A DNA stretch of 64,000 nt from Sphingopyxis macrogoltabida (GTDB taxonomy: Bacteria > Pseudomonadota > Alphaproteobacteria > Sphingomonadales > Sphingomonadaceae): contig NZ_CP009429.1 in the NCBI RefSeq assembly GCF_001314325.1, positions 868,501 to 932,500 on the forward strand, written 5' to 3'. The notes beneath the pieces were generated by a model. That model saw nothing but the letters and a program-made list of their open reading frames with translations. It did no database searches and was not told the DNA's origin. Numbering within the stretch: the first letter of the stretch is position 1; every line of letters starts with the position of its first letter. Positions 30,414 to 39,270 of this stretch are shown piece by piece. Both the position numbers and the translations under genes were made by a program.

Positions 30414-32024
30414 TCAAGGCGCGGCGTGCGCCGCCACCTGATAGAAGACCCCGGCGTGCGGGCCGAGCGGCAGGTCGAGCCCGACCCATGCTACCACCAT
30501 CAGAATCCCCGTTGCCATGAAGCAGAGCGCATAGGGCAGCATCAGCGCAAGCAGCGATCCCACGCCCATCGATTTGTCCCAGCGCTGGCAGAAGACGAGG
30601 ACAAGCGGGAAATAACTCATCAGCGGCGTCATGATGTTGGTATAGCTGTCGCCCATGCGATAGGCGGCGGTCGTCATTTCGGGGCTGATGCCCAGCAGCA
30701 TGAACATCGGCACGACCACCGACGACAGCACGCTCCACTTCGCCGTCGCCGAGCCGATGAACAGGTCGAGCAGCGACGAGAGCAGCAGCACACAGACCAG
30801 CAGCAGCGGCGCGGGCAGGCCCATCCCCTGCAGCTTTTCGGCGCCGCTGATCGCGACGATCGGCCCGATGCCCGACCAGTTGAACATCGCGACGAAATGC
30901 GCCGCGAAGAAAACGAAGACCAGATAGGGCGCGATCGTCTTCACGCCCTCGCGCATCATGGCGATGATGTCGTTGGAGTTTTTGACCGTTCCGACAGCGC
31001 GCCCGAACACCGCGCCGGTCAGCAGAAACAGCAGGAACAGCGCGGCGATGATCGAGCCATAGAGCGGCTGCAGCCGGATCGGGCCTTCGGCGCTCTGGTC
31101 GATGAAGGGGGTATAGCCGGGCCACAGGCAGAGCGCGGCGAACAGGGCCACGACGAACAAGGCCGCGACCCCCGCGTGACGCAGCCCGCGCCGCTCGTCG
31201 TCGCTGAGCTCGCCCTTTTCCAGATCGGCGCGCAGTTCGTCGTCGACCGGCTCGTTCCAGGTGCCGAGCCGCGGTTCGACGATGCGGTCGGTGACGAACC
31301 AGACGATCGGCGTGAAAAAGACGACGATGCCGAGGATGAAATACCAGTTGCCGAGCGGGTTCATCGTCCAGCCGGGCTCGACGATCCGCGCCGCCTCCTG
31401 CGTGAAGCCGAACAGCAGCACGTCGAGCTGGCCGGGCATGATATTCCCTGCATAACCGCCCGACACCGCGGCGAGCGCCGCGGCGATCCCGGCGAGCGGA
31501 TGGCGTCCGACCGAAGCGAAGAGGACCGCCGCCATCGGGATCAGCACGACATAGGCGGCGTCGGCGGCGTGGTGCGAGACCATGCCGACCACCGCGATGA
31601 TCGGGGTCATGTAGCGGCGCGGCGTGTTGCGGAGCGAACCGCGGATCAGCGCGAAGAACATCCCAGACCGTTCGGCGACCGCGGCGCCCATCATGATGGT
31701 GAGGACGATGCCGAGCGGGGTGAAGCTCGCATAGGTCTTCGGCATCTCGGTGAACAGACGTGCGATATTCTCCGCCGAGAAGAGGCTGGAGGCGCGATAG
31801 GTGAGCATGCCGTTCGCGAGTTCGGCGTTGGCGGGGGCGGTCTTGCCCGAATAGGGCAGCGACGCGCTCCATCCGAGTGCCGCCCCGAGCGCCGACACGA
31901 GCATCAGAGCGACGATGAGGTAAATGAAGATGATCGTCGGGTCGGGCAGCAGGTTGCCGGCCCGCTCGACGAAGCCGAGGAAACCTCTCTGGCGGGCAGG
32001 ACGGATCGTTTCAGCGGTCATCAT
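30414..32024 (-). CDS. abgT: AbgT-family transporter
   Basis: This is a 536-residue integral membrane protein with about a dozen hydrophobic segments. It belongs to the AbgT (p-aminobenzoyl-glutamate / MtrF) family. Family landmarks are the N-terminal GNLLPDPTIIFIYL, the motif MVSHHAADAAYVVLIPMAA, the hairpin region FIGSATAKWSVLSSVVVPMF and MGDSYTNIMTPLMSYFPL. E. coli AbgT imports p-aminobenzoyl-glutamate; other members export sulfonamides. The adjacent M20 hydrolase favours import here. AGGAGGGG precedes the ATG at 32024; the next codon is also ATG. It follows the TonB receptor gene after a hairpin at 32071-32099. Confidence 0.93.
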   Translation of the reverse strand: MMTAETIRPARQRGFLGFVERAGNLLPDPTIIFIYLIVALMLVSALGAALGWSASLPYSGKTAPANAELANGMLTYRASSLFSAENIARLFTEMPKTYASFTPLGIVLTIMMGAAVAERSGMFFALIRGSLRNTPRRYMTPIIAVVGMVSHHAADAAYVVLIPMAAVLFASVGRHPLAGIAAALAAVSGGYAGNIMPGQLDVLLFGFTQEAARIVEPGWTMNPLGNWYFILGIVVFFTPIVWFVTDRIVEPRLGTWNEPVDDELRADLEKGELSDDERRGLRHAGVAALFVVALFAALCLWPGYTPFIDQSAEGPIRLQPLYGSIIAALFLLFLLTGAVFGRAVGTVKNSNDIIAMMREGVKTIAPYLVFVFFAAHFVAMFNWSGIGPIVAISGAEKLQGMGLPAPLLLVCVLLLSSLLDLFIGSATAKWSVLSSVVVPMFMLLGISPEMTTAAYRMGDSYTNIMTPLMSYFPLVLVFCQRWDKSMGVGSLLALMLPYALCFMATGILMVVAWVGLDLPLGPHAGVFYQVAAHAAP

Positions 32025-32070
32025 TGCCCCTCCTGCCGGGCCGGTATCGCGTTGTTGTCCGCAAACAATA

Positions 32071-32099
32071 TGAGGCCCGCGTCCCTGACGCGAGCCTCA
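32071..32099. terminator. Long stem-loop between TonB receptor and abgT
   Basis: TGAGGC (32071-32076) pairs with GCCTCA (32094-32099). The inner CGCGT (32078-32082) pairs with ACGCG (32088-32092), with one C/A mismatch and loop CCCTG. It lies just after the receptor stop at 32116. The minus strand continues TATTGTTTG, so termination or partial read-through to abgT is likely. Confidence 0.7.
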
Positions 32100-32115
32100 T
32101 TGCTGTCGGTCGAAA

Positions 32116-35100
32116 TCAGAAGTTCACTTCGAGCCCGAGCCGGACGACCGGCCCGAACTGATCGAAGCCGCCCCCCGACGGATCGATGACCTGAACCGAT
32201 TCCATCACCGGCAGCTTGACGTTGAACAGGTTGCTGACGCCGAACGAGAATTTCGCTTCCTGCCGCCCGTTCATCGGCAGCGTGTAGGATCCCGAAATAT
32301 CGTTGTAGAAGCGCGAACCCGTCTTGCGCGGCGCGATGAGTTCGCGGCTGATCCCCGGCGAGATGTCGGTCAGGCTCTGGCTCGACTGATAGCGGCCCTG
32401 CCAGCCCAGCGTCAGCGGGCCGTTCGAATAGGTCAGCCCGACGACGCCCTTATATTTGGGATAGCCGTAGAAGCCTTCGAGCACGGTGTAGAGATCGGGA
32501 CGCGCCTGGAACGTATAGGTGCGGAGCCGGTGCAGATAGGTGAAGGCCAGATTGGTCGAGATCTTTCCGTTGCCGACCGGGAGAGTATAGAAGATCTGCG
32601 TGTCGAGCCCCGAGGTTTCCAGCTTCGACGTGTTGACATAGGTGCTGTTGCCGCCGGTGATGCCGAAATAGTTCGGGCTGGCGGTGTTCATGTCGCGGGT
32701 GATCAGCGAACACAGGTCCGGATCGGGCCCGCCCGCACGATCGACGCAATTTTCGGCGATCTGCTGCGGGCTGAGGAAGCTGATCGCGTCGTCGATCTGG
32801 ATGTTGAACCAGTCGGCCGAGATTTGCAGGCCCGGCAGGAAGCTCGGGGTCAGGACGACGCCGGCGGTCCAGCTGTCCGACACTTCGGGGCGCAGATTCT
32901 GATTCCCCGACACGATGAAGGGCACCCCGATCCCGCCGTTCAGCGGCACGAAGCCCGCCGGGCGGCCGAGCGCGGCGCAGTTGGCGGCGCGGTTGGGATT
33001 CTCGCCGATATTGGTCTGCGAACAGGGGTCTTCTACGTTGGTCGTTTGCCCTTCGCTGGGGCGGAAGGCTTCGAAGATATTCGGGGCGCGGATGGCGCGG
33101 CTGATCGTCGCGCGGAGGCGCAGGCCGTCGGTCGGCTCCCAGATGCCGCCGACCTTCCACGAGGTCGCTTGTCCGGCGTGGCTGTAGTCGGCGTGGCGCA
33201 CCGCGCCCTCGATCGACAGCAGCTTGGTGAAGGGCATGTCGGTCAGGATCGGGATGCTGAGCTCGCCGAAGAATTCGGTGACGTGATAGCCGCCCTCATA
33301 ATCCTGCGTCGCCGCCTGGTTGGTGAAACCGCCCTTGACCAGCGGATCGGTGGTGCGGCCGTTGCGTTCCTTGCGATACTCTGCACCGATCGCGAAGCCG
33401 ATCGCGCCGCCGCCCGGCATGGTCAGGAATTTTTCGCTGTCGCCGGCGAGCGAGAAACCGGCCGTTGTCTGGCGAATGAAGGCGTTCGAAACCGTCGTCG
33501 CGGTGACGAAGTCGCGCGCCGCCTGCGAGCTGTTGACCGAACCGAAGGGATCGAACGGCGCGCAGGTGCCGCCGCCCTGGATGTTCGGGCGGACATAGCC
33601 GACCGGCTGCAGCGCGGGAACGTCCATCCGGCAGCGAATCTCGTTGGTCGCCGGATCGACAACCGCGTCGATCGCGGCGAGCAGGTTGGGAACGACCAGG
33701 CGGTTGTAGCCGATGAACTTCGCCTTGGTGCGGCCATAGGTGCCGTAGATGTCATAGCGAAGGTCGGCGAAGCCGGTTTCGAATTCGCCCTTCAAGCCGC
33801 CGACGAACGACAGGCTGTTGCGGTCGACCTGGCTGTAACGCAGGCCAAGGTCGGTGAAGAGGCGGTCGAGCCGCAGCGTGGTGGCCCCCGCCGCGAGCAG
33901 GTCGTCGCGGAAATCTTCGTTGAGGAAGGCGTTCTCGGCGACGTTGATCGCCAGCCCCGTCCGGATCACCGGCTGGCCGCGGCCATAGCTCGACGTGTTG
34001 TTATAGTCGGCGCCGAAATAGGCTGTGACGTTGTCGCTGATGTCATAATGGGCGCTGAGGTTGAGGTTGTAACGCTCGATGTCCGGGACGAGCGAGATCG
34101 AATCGTCGAAACGGAAACAGGCGGTCCCGCAATTTTCGAAGATGCCGAACAGGCTGCCGTCGGTCAGGCTGGGCGTCGGGAAGGGCCGGGGGGTGCCATC
34201 GTCGTTGAAGACGAAACGTCCGAGCCCGCCGGTGTCGTTGCTGAAGCCGACGACCCCATAGCCGGAGAAGCGCAATGCTTCGCCGCCCGGGACGACGATC
34301 ATGTCGGGGATGCCGTCATCGGGACCGGTGTCGGCCGGATTGAGCATCGCGACGTAATTTTTCATGCCCGCCTGTTTCGGCGTGATTTCCTTCACCTTCG
34401 CATAGTCGCCGGCGATGGTGATATTGCCGCGCCCTTCGCTGAAATTCATGCCCGCAACAAGGCTGGCACCATAGGTCAGCCCTTCGCCGCCGCGCGTCGG
34501 CTGCGATCCGTTGAACGAGATGCGGACACCGTCGAAATTATCCTTGAGGATGATGTTGACGACGCCCGAAACGGCGTCGGAACCATAGATCGCCGAGGCA
34601 CCGCCGGTGATCACTTCGATGCGCTCGATCAGATTGGGGTTGATCGAATTGAGATCGATCGCGGTGCTGTCGGTCGCGCCGGCGACGCGGCGCTTGCCGT
34701 TGACGAGCACCAGCGTGCGGTTCGACCCGAGGCTGCGCAGGTCGACGAGGGCAAGGCCGCCGCTATTCTCGCCGCGCGAGCCCGATGCGCCGGTCTGCTG
34801 GCTCTGCTGCATGCTGCCCGAAAAGCCGATCGACGGCTGCTGCGCGAGCGCGCGACCGATGTCGAACTGGGCGTTGTTGTTTTCGAGCGTATCCGACGAA
34901 ACGACGCCGACCGGGGTCGGCAGGTCGAGGACGGGACGGCCGATGCGCGACCCCGTCACGACGATGTCGTTACCGTCGGTAACGCCCTGTTCGTCGACCG
35001 GTTCGGCGACGTCCTGTGCGTTCGCTGCGCCCGCCAGACTCGCGAAAAGGGAGATTGCGAGGATGGAAGTGGAAATTCTGAATTTGCCGCAAGCGGCTGC

Positions 35101-35121
35101 AGTTGCCGATCCCTGGATCAT
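32116..35121 (-). CDS. Large TonB-dependent receptor
   Basis: This is a 1001-residue outer membrane receptor. The signal peptide ends near AGAANAQD. A TonB-box-like NDIVVTGSRIG follows. The plug contains PTPVGVVSSDTL, ALVDLRSLGSNRTLVLVNG, IERIEVITGGASAIYGSDA and VNIILKDNFDGV. The barrel ends with an aromatic residue (LGLEVNF). This plug pattern is typical of large sphingomonad and Caulobacter receptors for peptides, carbohydrates and other polymers rather than siderophores. I chose the ATG at 35121 because GGAGA precedes it and a normal signal peptide follows; a start at 35238 is unlikely. It heads the abgT-M20-acylase block. Confidence 0.95.
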   Translation of the reverse strand: MIQGSATAAACGKFRISTSILAISLFASLAGAANAQDVAEPVDEQGVTDGNDIVVTGSRIGRPVLDLPTPVGVVSSDTLENNNAQFDIGRALAQQPSIGFSGSMQQSQQTGASGSRGENSGGLALVDLRSLGSNRTLVLVNGKRRVAGATDSTAIDLNSINPNLIERIEVITGGASAIYGSDAVSGVVNIILKDNFDGVRISFNGSQPTRGGEGLTYGASLVAGMNFSEGRGNITIAGDYAKVKEITPKQAGMKNYVAMLNPADTGPDDGIPDMIVVPGGEALRFSGYGVVGFSNDTGGLGRFVFNDDGTPRPFPTPSLTDGSLFGIFENCGTACFRFDDSISLVPDIERYNLNLSAHYDISDNVTAYFGADYNNTSSYGRGQPVIRTGLAINVAENAFLNEDFRDDLLAAGATTLRLDRLFTDLGLRYSQVDRNSLSFVGGLKGEFETGFADLRYDIYGTYGRTKAKFIGYNRLVVPNLLAAIDAVVDPATNEIRCRMDVPALQPVGYVRPNIQGGGTCAPFDPFGSVNSSQAARDFVTATTVSNAFIRQTTAGFSLAGDSEKFLTMPGGGAIGFAIGAEYRKERNGRTTDPLVKGGFTNQAATQDYEGGYHVTEFFGELSIPILTDMPFTKLLSIEGAVRHADYSHAGQATSWKVGGIWEPTDGLRLRATISRAIRAPNIFEAFRPSEGQTTNVEDPCSQTNIGENPNRAANCAALGRPAGFVPLNGGIGVPFIVSGNQNLRPEVSDSWTAGVVLTPSFLPGLQISADWFNIQIDDAISFLSPQQIAENCVDRAGGPDPDLCSLITRDMNTASPNYFGITGGNSTYVNTSKLETSGLDTQIFYTLPVGNGKISTNLAFTYLHRLRTYTFQARPDLYTVLEGFYGYPKYKGVVGLTYSNGPLTLGWQGRYQSSQSLTDISPGISRELIAPRKTGSRFYNDISGSYTLPMNGRQEAKFSFGVSNLFNVKLPVMESVQVIDPSGGGFDQFGPVVRLGLEVNF

Positions 35122-35212
35122 GTTTTTTCTCCGCCCTGAACCCCTGCCAAAGCCGTTCGTTTGCCGGATAGTGCAAGGGCCCATCCTGTCTATGGACATG
35201 CGGTCATCGATC

Positions 35213-35226
35213 CCAATGCCGGTTCG
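35213..35226 (-). promoter_or_regulatory. CCAAT-N4-ATTGG type palindrome, site 7 (partial)
   Basis: CCAAT-GCCG-GTTCG has one perfect arm and one with two mismatches. It lies 91 bases before the TonB receptor ATG. Confidence 0.3.
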
Positions 35227-35283
35227 ACATAGAATCATTCGTGCGATGCGGGCGGGGTTGGCGCAGCTTTGTTGCGCGCGCTT

Positions 35284-36201
35284 TCAGGCGGCTTCCGACC
35301 TCAGCCGATTCTTCAGCGACGTCCAGAAGGCCTCGACGCTCGGGCTTCGCCGCGCGATCGGTTTATAGATGCGGATTTCGATCGGGACGTGCCAGCTCGC
35401 ATCGCCCGCCGCGACAAGGCGTCCGCTTTCCAGATCTTCGCCGGCAAGGCTGAGCGGCGCCCAGCACAGCCCGCGGCCGTCGCGGGCCATCGACAGGAGC
35501 GCGGTCGCCATGTGCGACCGGAAAACCGTGCGCAGCGCCGCCGAACCTGCGGAGATCACCTGCGCCGCCTGCAGGATGCGCCCCATGCCCGACTTGTCCT
35601 CGAATTCCAGATAGGGGAGCGGCTGGTCGCCCGACCCGGGGAGCCGATGCGCCGGCGATCCGTCCCCGGCCGGCGCCGCGACCGGGAGCAGGACATCCTG
35701 TCCAAGGAGGAGCGACGCAAAACCGGCCGGATCGAGGCGGTGCGCCGCCGCTGTATGGTGATGGCACAGGAGGAAATCGGCTTTTCCTTCGAGCATGAAG
35801 CGCTCGCAAGCGACCATATTGTCGGCGATCAGCGTGATCGTTCCGGCTTCCTGGCCCTCGCTGAGGCTACGGAGCCAGGACGGGAAAAAGGTGGTCGACA
35901 GCGCGTGCGTCGAGGCGAAGCGGATTTCGTTGCTCAGCGTCCCGCCGATTTCGCGGACATGATCGCGCCCGAGCGTCAGCCGCCGCAATATCTCTTCGGC
36001 GAGGATACGAAAGGCCTGACCCGCTTCGGTCAGGGCGATCCGGTGCGTATCGCGATCGACCAGCGTCGCGCCGACCCAGTCCTCGAGCGCGCGGATGCGG
36101 CGGCTGAAGGCCGGCTGGGTCAGGTTGCGCGCCTCGGCGGCGCGGGAGAAATTGCCTTCATCCGCGAGTTTGATGAAGTCCTCGAGCCACATGATATCCA
36201 T
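35284..36201 (-). CDS. LysR-family regulator, paralogue B
   Basis: This is a 305-residue LysR regulator. The helix-turn-helix reads LEDFIKLADEGNFSRAAEAR then NLTQPAFSRRIRALEDWVG. The effector domain is shared in pattern with LysR paralogue A at 22098-22997, so duplication is likely. It sits between the large TonB receptor (same strand, downstream) and the leuCD-like genes (divergent). It is the natural candidate to control one or both. Partial copies of the palindrome lie on both sides of it (35213 and 36231). Confidence 0.92.
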   Translation of the reverse strand: MDIMWLEDFIKLADEGNFSRAAEARNLTQPAFSRRIRALEDWVGATLVDRDTHRIALTEAGQAFRILAEEILRRLTLGRDHVREIGGTLSNEIRFASTHALSTTFFPSWLRSLSEGQEAGTITLIADNMVACERFMLEGKADFLLCHHHTAAAHRLDPAGFASLLLGQDVLLPVAAPAGDGSPAHRLPGSGDQPLPYLEFEDKSGMGRILQAAQVISAGSAALRTVFRSHMATALLSMARDGRGLCWAPLSLAGEDLESGRLVAAGDASWHVPIEIRIYKPIARRSPSVEAFWTSLKNRLRSEAA

Positions 36202-36230
36202 TTGATTCCACTCGTCGCATCAATTGATAC

Positions 36231-36244
36231 TGTCCCGGCATTGG
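36231..36244 (+). promoter_or_regulatory. CGGC-ATTGG half-site, site 8
   Basis: TGTCC-CGGC-ATTGG has only the right arm and centre matching the palindrome. It lies 59 bases before leuC and 29 before LysR paralogue B. Confidence 0.2.
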
Positions 36245-36303
36245 CATAGCCAGAACCGTGCACGGTAAGCCCAGCCCCGCAAAACCGCAGGAAGGGTAGA
36301 AGA

Positions 36304-37743
36304 ATGTCGGCGCCCAAAACGCTCTACGACAAGATCGTCGACGAACATCGCATATTATCTTTCGACGAATCCGGCGGCGCTGGCGAACGATTGTTGCTCT
36401 ATATCGATAGAACGGTGCTCAACGAATATACAAGCCCCCAAGCGTTCAGCGGCCTCCGCGCCGCCGGGCGAACCCCGTGGCGGCCGTCGGCATCGCTGGG
36501 CGTGGTCGATCATGTCAATTCGACGAACCCGGATCGCGAGGCAGGACAACTCGACGACGGCGCGCGCCGCCAGATCGAATATCTGGGCGAAAACGGCCGC
36601 GATTTCGGCATCGAGATCTTCGATCTTTTCGACCCGCGGCAGGGGATCGAGCATGTCGTGATGCCCGAACTGGGGCTGGTGCTGCCGGGCATGGTGATTG
36701 CGGCGGGCGACAGCCATTCGACGACCTACGGCGCGTTCGGGGTGGTCGGCTTCGGCATCGGCACCTCGGATATCGAGCATCTGCTCGCGACCCAGACGCT
36801 CGTCTACCGGCGGCTCAAGACGATGCGGATCACCGTCGACGGGACGCTGGCCCCGGGCGTGACGGCAAAGGACCTGATCATGGAGGTCATCCGGCGGATC
36901 GGTGCCGACGGCGCCGCGGGACATGCCGTGGAATTTGCAGGCGATGCGATCGCGGCGCTGGGCGTCGAGGCGCGCATGACGATCTGCAACATGGCGGTCG
37001 AATGCGGCGCGCGCGTTGCGCTGATGGCGCCCGACGACAAGGTGGCGGCCTATATCGAGGGCTGTCCGCGCGCGCCGTCGGCCGAGCTGTTCGCGCGGGC
37101 GCGTATCGAATGGGACGCGCTGCGCAGCGACCCGGGCGCCCGCTTCGACAAGGAGATTTCGCTGAGTGCCGGCGATATCCCGCCGATGGTAAGCTGGGGC
37201 ACCAGCCCCGACCAGTCGCTCGCGATCACCGGCCGGGTTCCCGATCCGGACGATCTGCCGCCCGAACGCCGAGCCGACGCGGTGCGTGCAATGGCCTATA
37301 TGGGCCTCGCGCCGAACATGGCGCTGCAGGAGATCGCGATCGATCGCGCTTTCATCGGATCGTGCACGAATGCCCGCCTGTCGGATCTTCGCGACGCGGC
37401 GGAAATCTTGCGGGGTCGCAAGGTGGCGCCCGGCGTGCGGGCGATGATTTCGCCGGGCAGCAGCCATGTGCGCAGCCTTGCCGAAGCCGAAGGCATCGAC
37501 CGCGTCTTCACCGACGCGGGCTTCGAGTGGCGACGGTCGGGCTGCTCGCTGTGCCTCGCGATGAACGACGACAGCCTTGCGCCCGGGGAACGATGCGCGT
37601 CGAGCACCAATCGCAATTTCGAAGGGCGGCAGGGGATCGGCGGACGCACCCACCTGATGAGCCCGGCGATGGTCGCCGCGGCGGCGGTCACCGGGCGGCT
37701 TGCCGACGTGCGGACGCTCGCCGCGGCGGAGCCCGCCCGATGA
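36304..37743 (+). CDS. leuC: Aconitase-superfamily hydro-lyase large subunit, LeuC-like
   Basis: This 479-residue protein carries the [4Fe-4S] cluster of the 3-isopropylmalate dehydratase type. Cluster Cys are in FIGSCTNARLSD and GCSLCLAMNDD. Substrate-loop motifs include GDSHSTTYGAFG, GIGTSDIEHLLATQTL and CASSTNRNFEGRQG. Two features differ from biosynthetic LeuC: the early HNVPT reads HVNST, and an extra stretch (SFDESGGAGERL) follows the first helix. The position, divergent from a LysR and fused by operon to a haloacetate-dehalogenase-like gene, suggests a catabolic hydro-lyase (maleate-, citraconate- or alkylmalate-type) rather than leucine synthesis. The symbol reflects family only. Its stop overlaps leuD. 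Confidence 0.88.
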   Translation: MSAPKTLYDKIVDEHRILSFDESGGAGERLLLYIDRTVLNEYTSPQAFSGLRAAGRTPWRPSASLGVVDHVNSTNPDREAGQLDDGARRQIEYLGENGRDFGIEIFDLFDPRQGIEHVVMPELGLVLPGMVIAAGDSHSTTYGAFGVVGFGIGTSDIEHLLATQTLVYRRLKTMRITVDGTLAPGVTAKDLIMEVIRRIGADGAAGHAVEFAGDAIAALGVEARMTICNMAVECGARVALMAPDDKVAAYIEGCPRAPSAELFARARIEWDALRSDPGARFDKEISLSAGDIPPMVSWGTSPDQSLAITGRVPDPDDLPPERRADAVRAMAYMGLAPNMALQEIAIDRAFIGSCTNARLSDLRDAAEILRGRKVAPGVRAMISPGSSHVRSLAEAEGIDRVFTDAGFEWRRSGCSLCLAMNDDSLAPGERCASSTNRNFEGRQGIGGRTHLMSPAMVAAAAVTGRLADVRTLAAAEPAR

Positions 37744-38369
37744 AGGGGTTCGTCCGCGAAACGGGACGCGTGGCGGCGATGCCCGGCGCCAATATCGATA
37801 CCGACGTGATCATGCCGAAAGCCTTTCTGAAAGGCATCGACCGGTCGGGGCTTGCGGTGGGGCTTTTCCACGACCTGCGTTTCGACGAAACCGGCGCGGT
37901 GCGGAGCGACTTCATCCTCAACCGTCCCGATATGGCGGACACCCGCTTTCTGCTCGTCGGACCCAATTTCGGCTGCGGATCGTCGCGCGAGCATGCGGTG
38001 TGGGGCATGCTGCAATATGGCATCAGGGGGATTATCGGCTCGTCATACGGCGCGATCTTTGCCGACAATGCGGCGAACAACGGATTGCTCCTGCTGTCGT
38101 TGCCCGTCGCGGAGGTCGCAGCACTGGCGGCGCAACTCGAAGACGGGGCGGGGGATATGACGATCGATCTCGAAGCGCAACGGATCGAGACGGGCGCGCA
38201 AGCGACCGGTTTCGACATCGACCCTGCCACGCGACGCGCGCTGATGCTCGGACTCGACCGGATCGGCGAGACACTGACCCACGCCGATCGCATCCGGACG
38301 TTCGAGGAGGCCTATCTCGCGCGCAAGCCATGGCTTATGGATGCGGGAAGCGATGAGCGCATATCCTGA
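37740..38369 (+). CDS. leuD: Aconitase-superfamily hydro-lyase small subunit, LeuD-like
   Basis: This is a 209-residue swivel subunit that pairs with the upstream LeuC-like protein. The signature motifs are PGANIDTDVIMPKAFLKGID, FHDLRFDETG, FILNRP and NFGCGSSREHAVWGM, followed by GIIGSSYGAIFADNAANNG, all typical of the bacterial LeuD. The ATG at 37740 overlaps the leuC stop (ATGA), so the subunits are made in equal amounts. It overlaps the alpha/beta hydrolase start by about 17 bases. Confidence 0.9.
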   Translation: MKGFVRETGRVAAMPGANIDTDVIMPKAFLKGIDRSGLAVGLFHDLRFDETGAVRSDFILNRPDMADTRFLLVGPNFGCGSSREHAVWGMLQYGIRGIIGSSYGAIFADNAANNGLLLLSLPVAEVAALAAQLEDGAGDMTIDLEAQRIETGAQATGFDIDPATRRALMLGLDRIGETLTHADRIRTFEEAYLARKPWLMDAGSDERIS

Positions 38370-39252
38370 ATATCCTGACCTGTTGCCCGGCTTTCGCTGG
38401 CAGGACATTGACGCCGGCGGGGTCCGCATCCGCGCTGCCGTGGGCGGGGCGGGGCCGCCGCTGCTGTTGCTGCACGGGCATCCGCAAACGCACCTGACGT
38501 GGCACAAGGTCGCACCGGTTCTCGCCAAGCGCTTCACCGTCGTCGCGACCGATCTCCGCGGCTATGGCGACAGCGAAAAGCTCCCCGGCGATGCCGACCA
38601 TCGCAACTATTCGAAGCGGGCGATGGCGGCCGATCAGGTTGCGGTGATGGCGGCGCTCGGTTTCGAACGGTTCGACGTTGTCGCGCATGATCGCGGCGCA
38701 CGCGTCGCGCACCGGATGGCGCTCGACCATCCGGACCGCGTCGGGCGGCTCGTGCTGCTCGATATCGCGCCGACGGCGACGATGTATGCCGAGACCAACC
38801 GCGAGTTCGCGACCCGCTATTTCTGGTGGTTCTTCCTGATCCAGCCTTTCGACCTGCCCGAACGGATGATCGCCGCCGACCCCGATCATTTTCTCGACCG
38901 TCATCTGGCCGGTCAGATCAAGATCGACGGCTCGCTCGACCCGCGCGTCGTCGCCGAATATCGCCGCTGCTACCGCGATCCCGCGACCCGCCACGCGATC
39001 TGCGAGGATTATCGGGCGGCGGCGGGCATCGACCTCGACCATGATGCCGCCGATGCCGATCGGCTGATCGAGGCGCCACTGCTCCTCCTTTGGGGCGGCC
39101 TCGGCACGGTGGGCAGCCTGTTCGACGTGCTCGAAAGCTGGCGGCCGAAGGCGCGCAGCGTGCGCGGCCGCGCCCTGCCATGCGGCCATAGCCCGCAGGA
39201 AGAGGTGCCCGACTTGCTGCTGGCCGAGCTCGACGCCTTTTTCGCCGCCTGA
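38353..39252 (+). CDS. Alpha/beta hydrolase, haloacetate-dehalogenase-like
   Basis: This is about 299 residues. The oxyanion region is LLLLHGHPQTHLTWH, the nucleophile elbow is VVAHDRGARVAHRMALDHPD (Asp nucleophile, as in fluoroacetate dehalogenase and epoxide hydrolases), and the C-terminal His is in LPCGHSPQEE. The two Arg that hold the carboxylate in fluoroacetate dehalogenase are present, but the His-Trp pair that binds fluorine reads Trp-Trp (RYFWWFFLIQP). Defluorination is therefore doubtful, and another ester, lactone, epoxide or halo-acid is likely. The start is either ATG 38341 or ATG 38353; neither has a strong ribosome site. Third gene of the leuCD-like operon. Confidence 0.87.
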   Translation: MSAYPEYPDLLPGFRWQDIDAGGVRIRAAVGGAGPPLLLLHGHPQTHLTWHKVAPVLAKRFTVVATDLRGYGDSEKLPGDADHRNYSKRAMAADQVAVMAALGFERFDVVAHDRGARVAHRMALDHPDRVGRLVLLDIAPTATMYAETNREFATRYFWWFFLIQPFDLPERMIAADPDHFLDRHLAGQIKIDGSLDPRVVAEYRRCYRDPATRHAICEDYRAAAGIDLDHDAADADRLIEAPLLLLWGGLGTVGSLFDVLESWRPKARSVRGRALPCGHSPQEEVPDLLLAELDAFFAA

Positions 39253-39270
39253 CGCGTCGAAAGGCGCGTC
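39251..39270. terminator. Possible bidirectional terminator between convergent genes
   Basis: GACGCG (39251-39256) and CGCGTC (39265-39270) form a 6-bp GC stem with loop TCGAAAGG, spanning both stop codons. There is no clear T run, so the call is weak. Confidence 0.4.

Noticed and set aside
30378..35139. Very long open frames on the plus strand opposite the AbgT transporter and the large TonB receptor
   Set aside because: These frames are Arg/Asp/Gln/Gly-rich low-complexity translations typical of antisense GC-rich DNA; the minus-strand genes have clear family motifs and ribosome sites.
36304..38369. Plain leucine biosynthesis for leuC/leuD
   Set aside because: No leuA or leuB nearby, divergent LysR and a hydrolase in the operon, and a changed substrate-loop motif make a catabolic role at least as likely; kept as family-level call.
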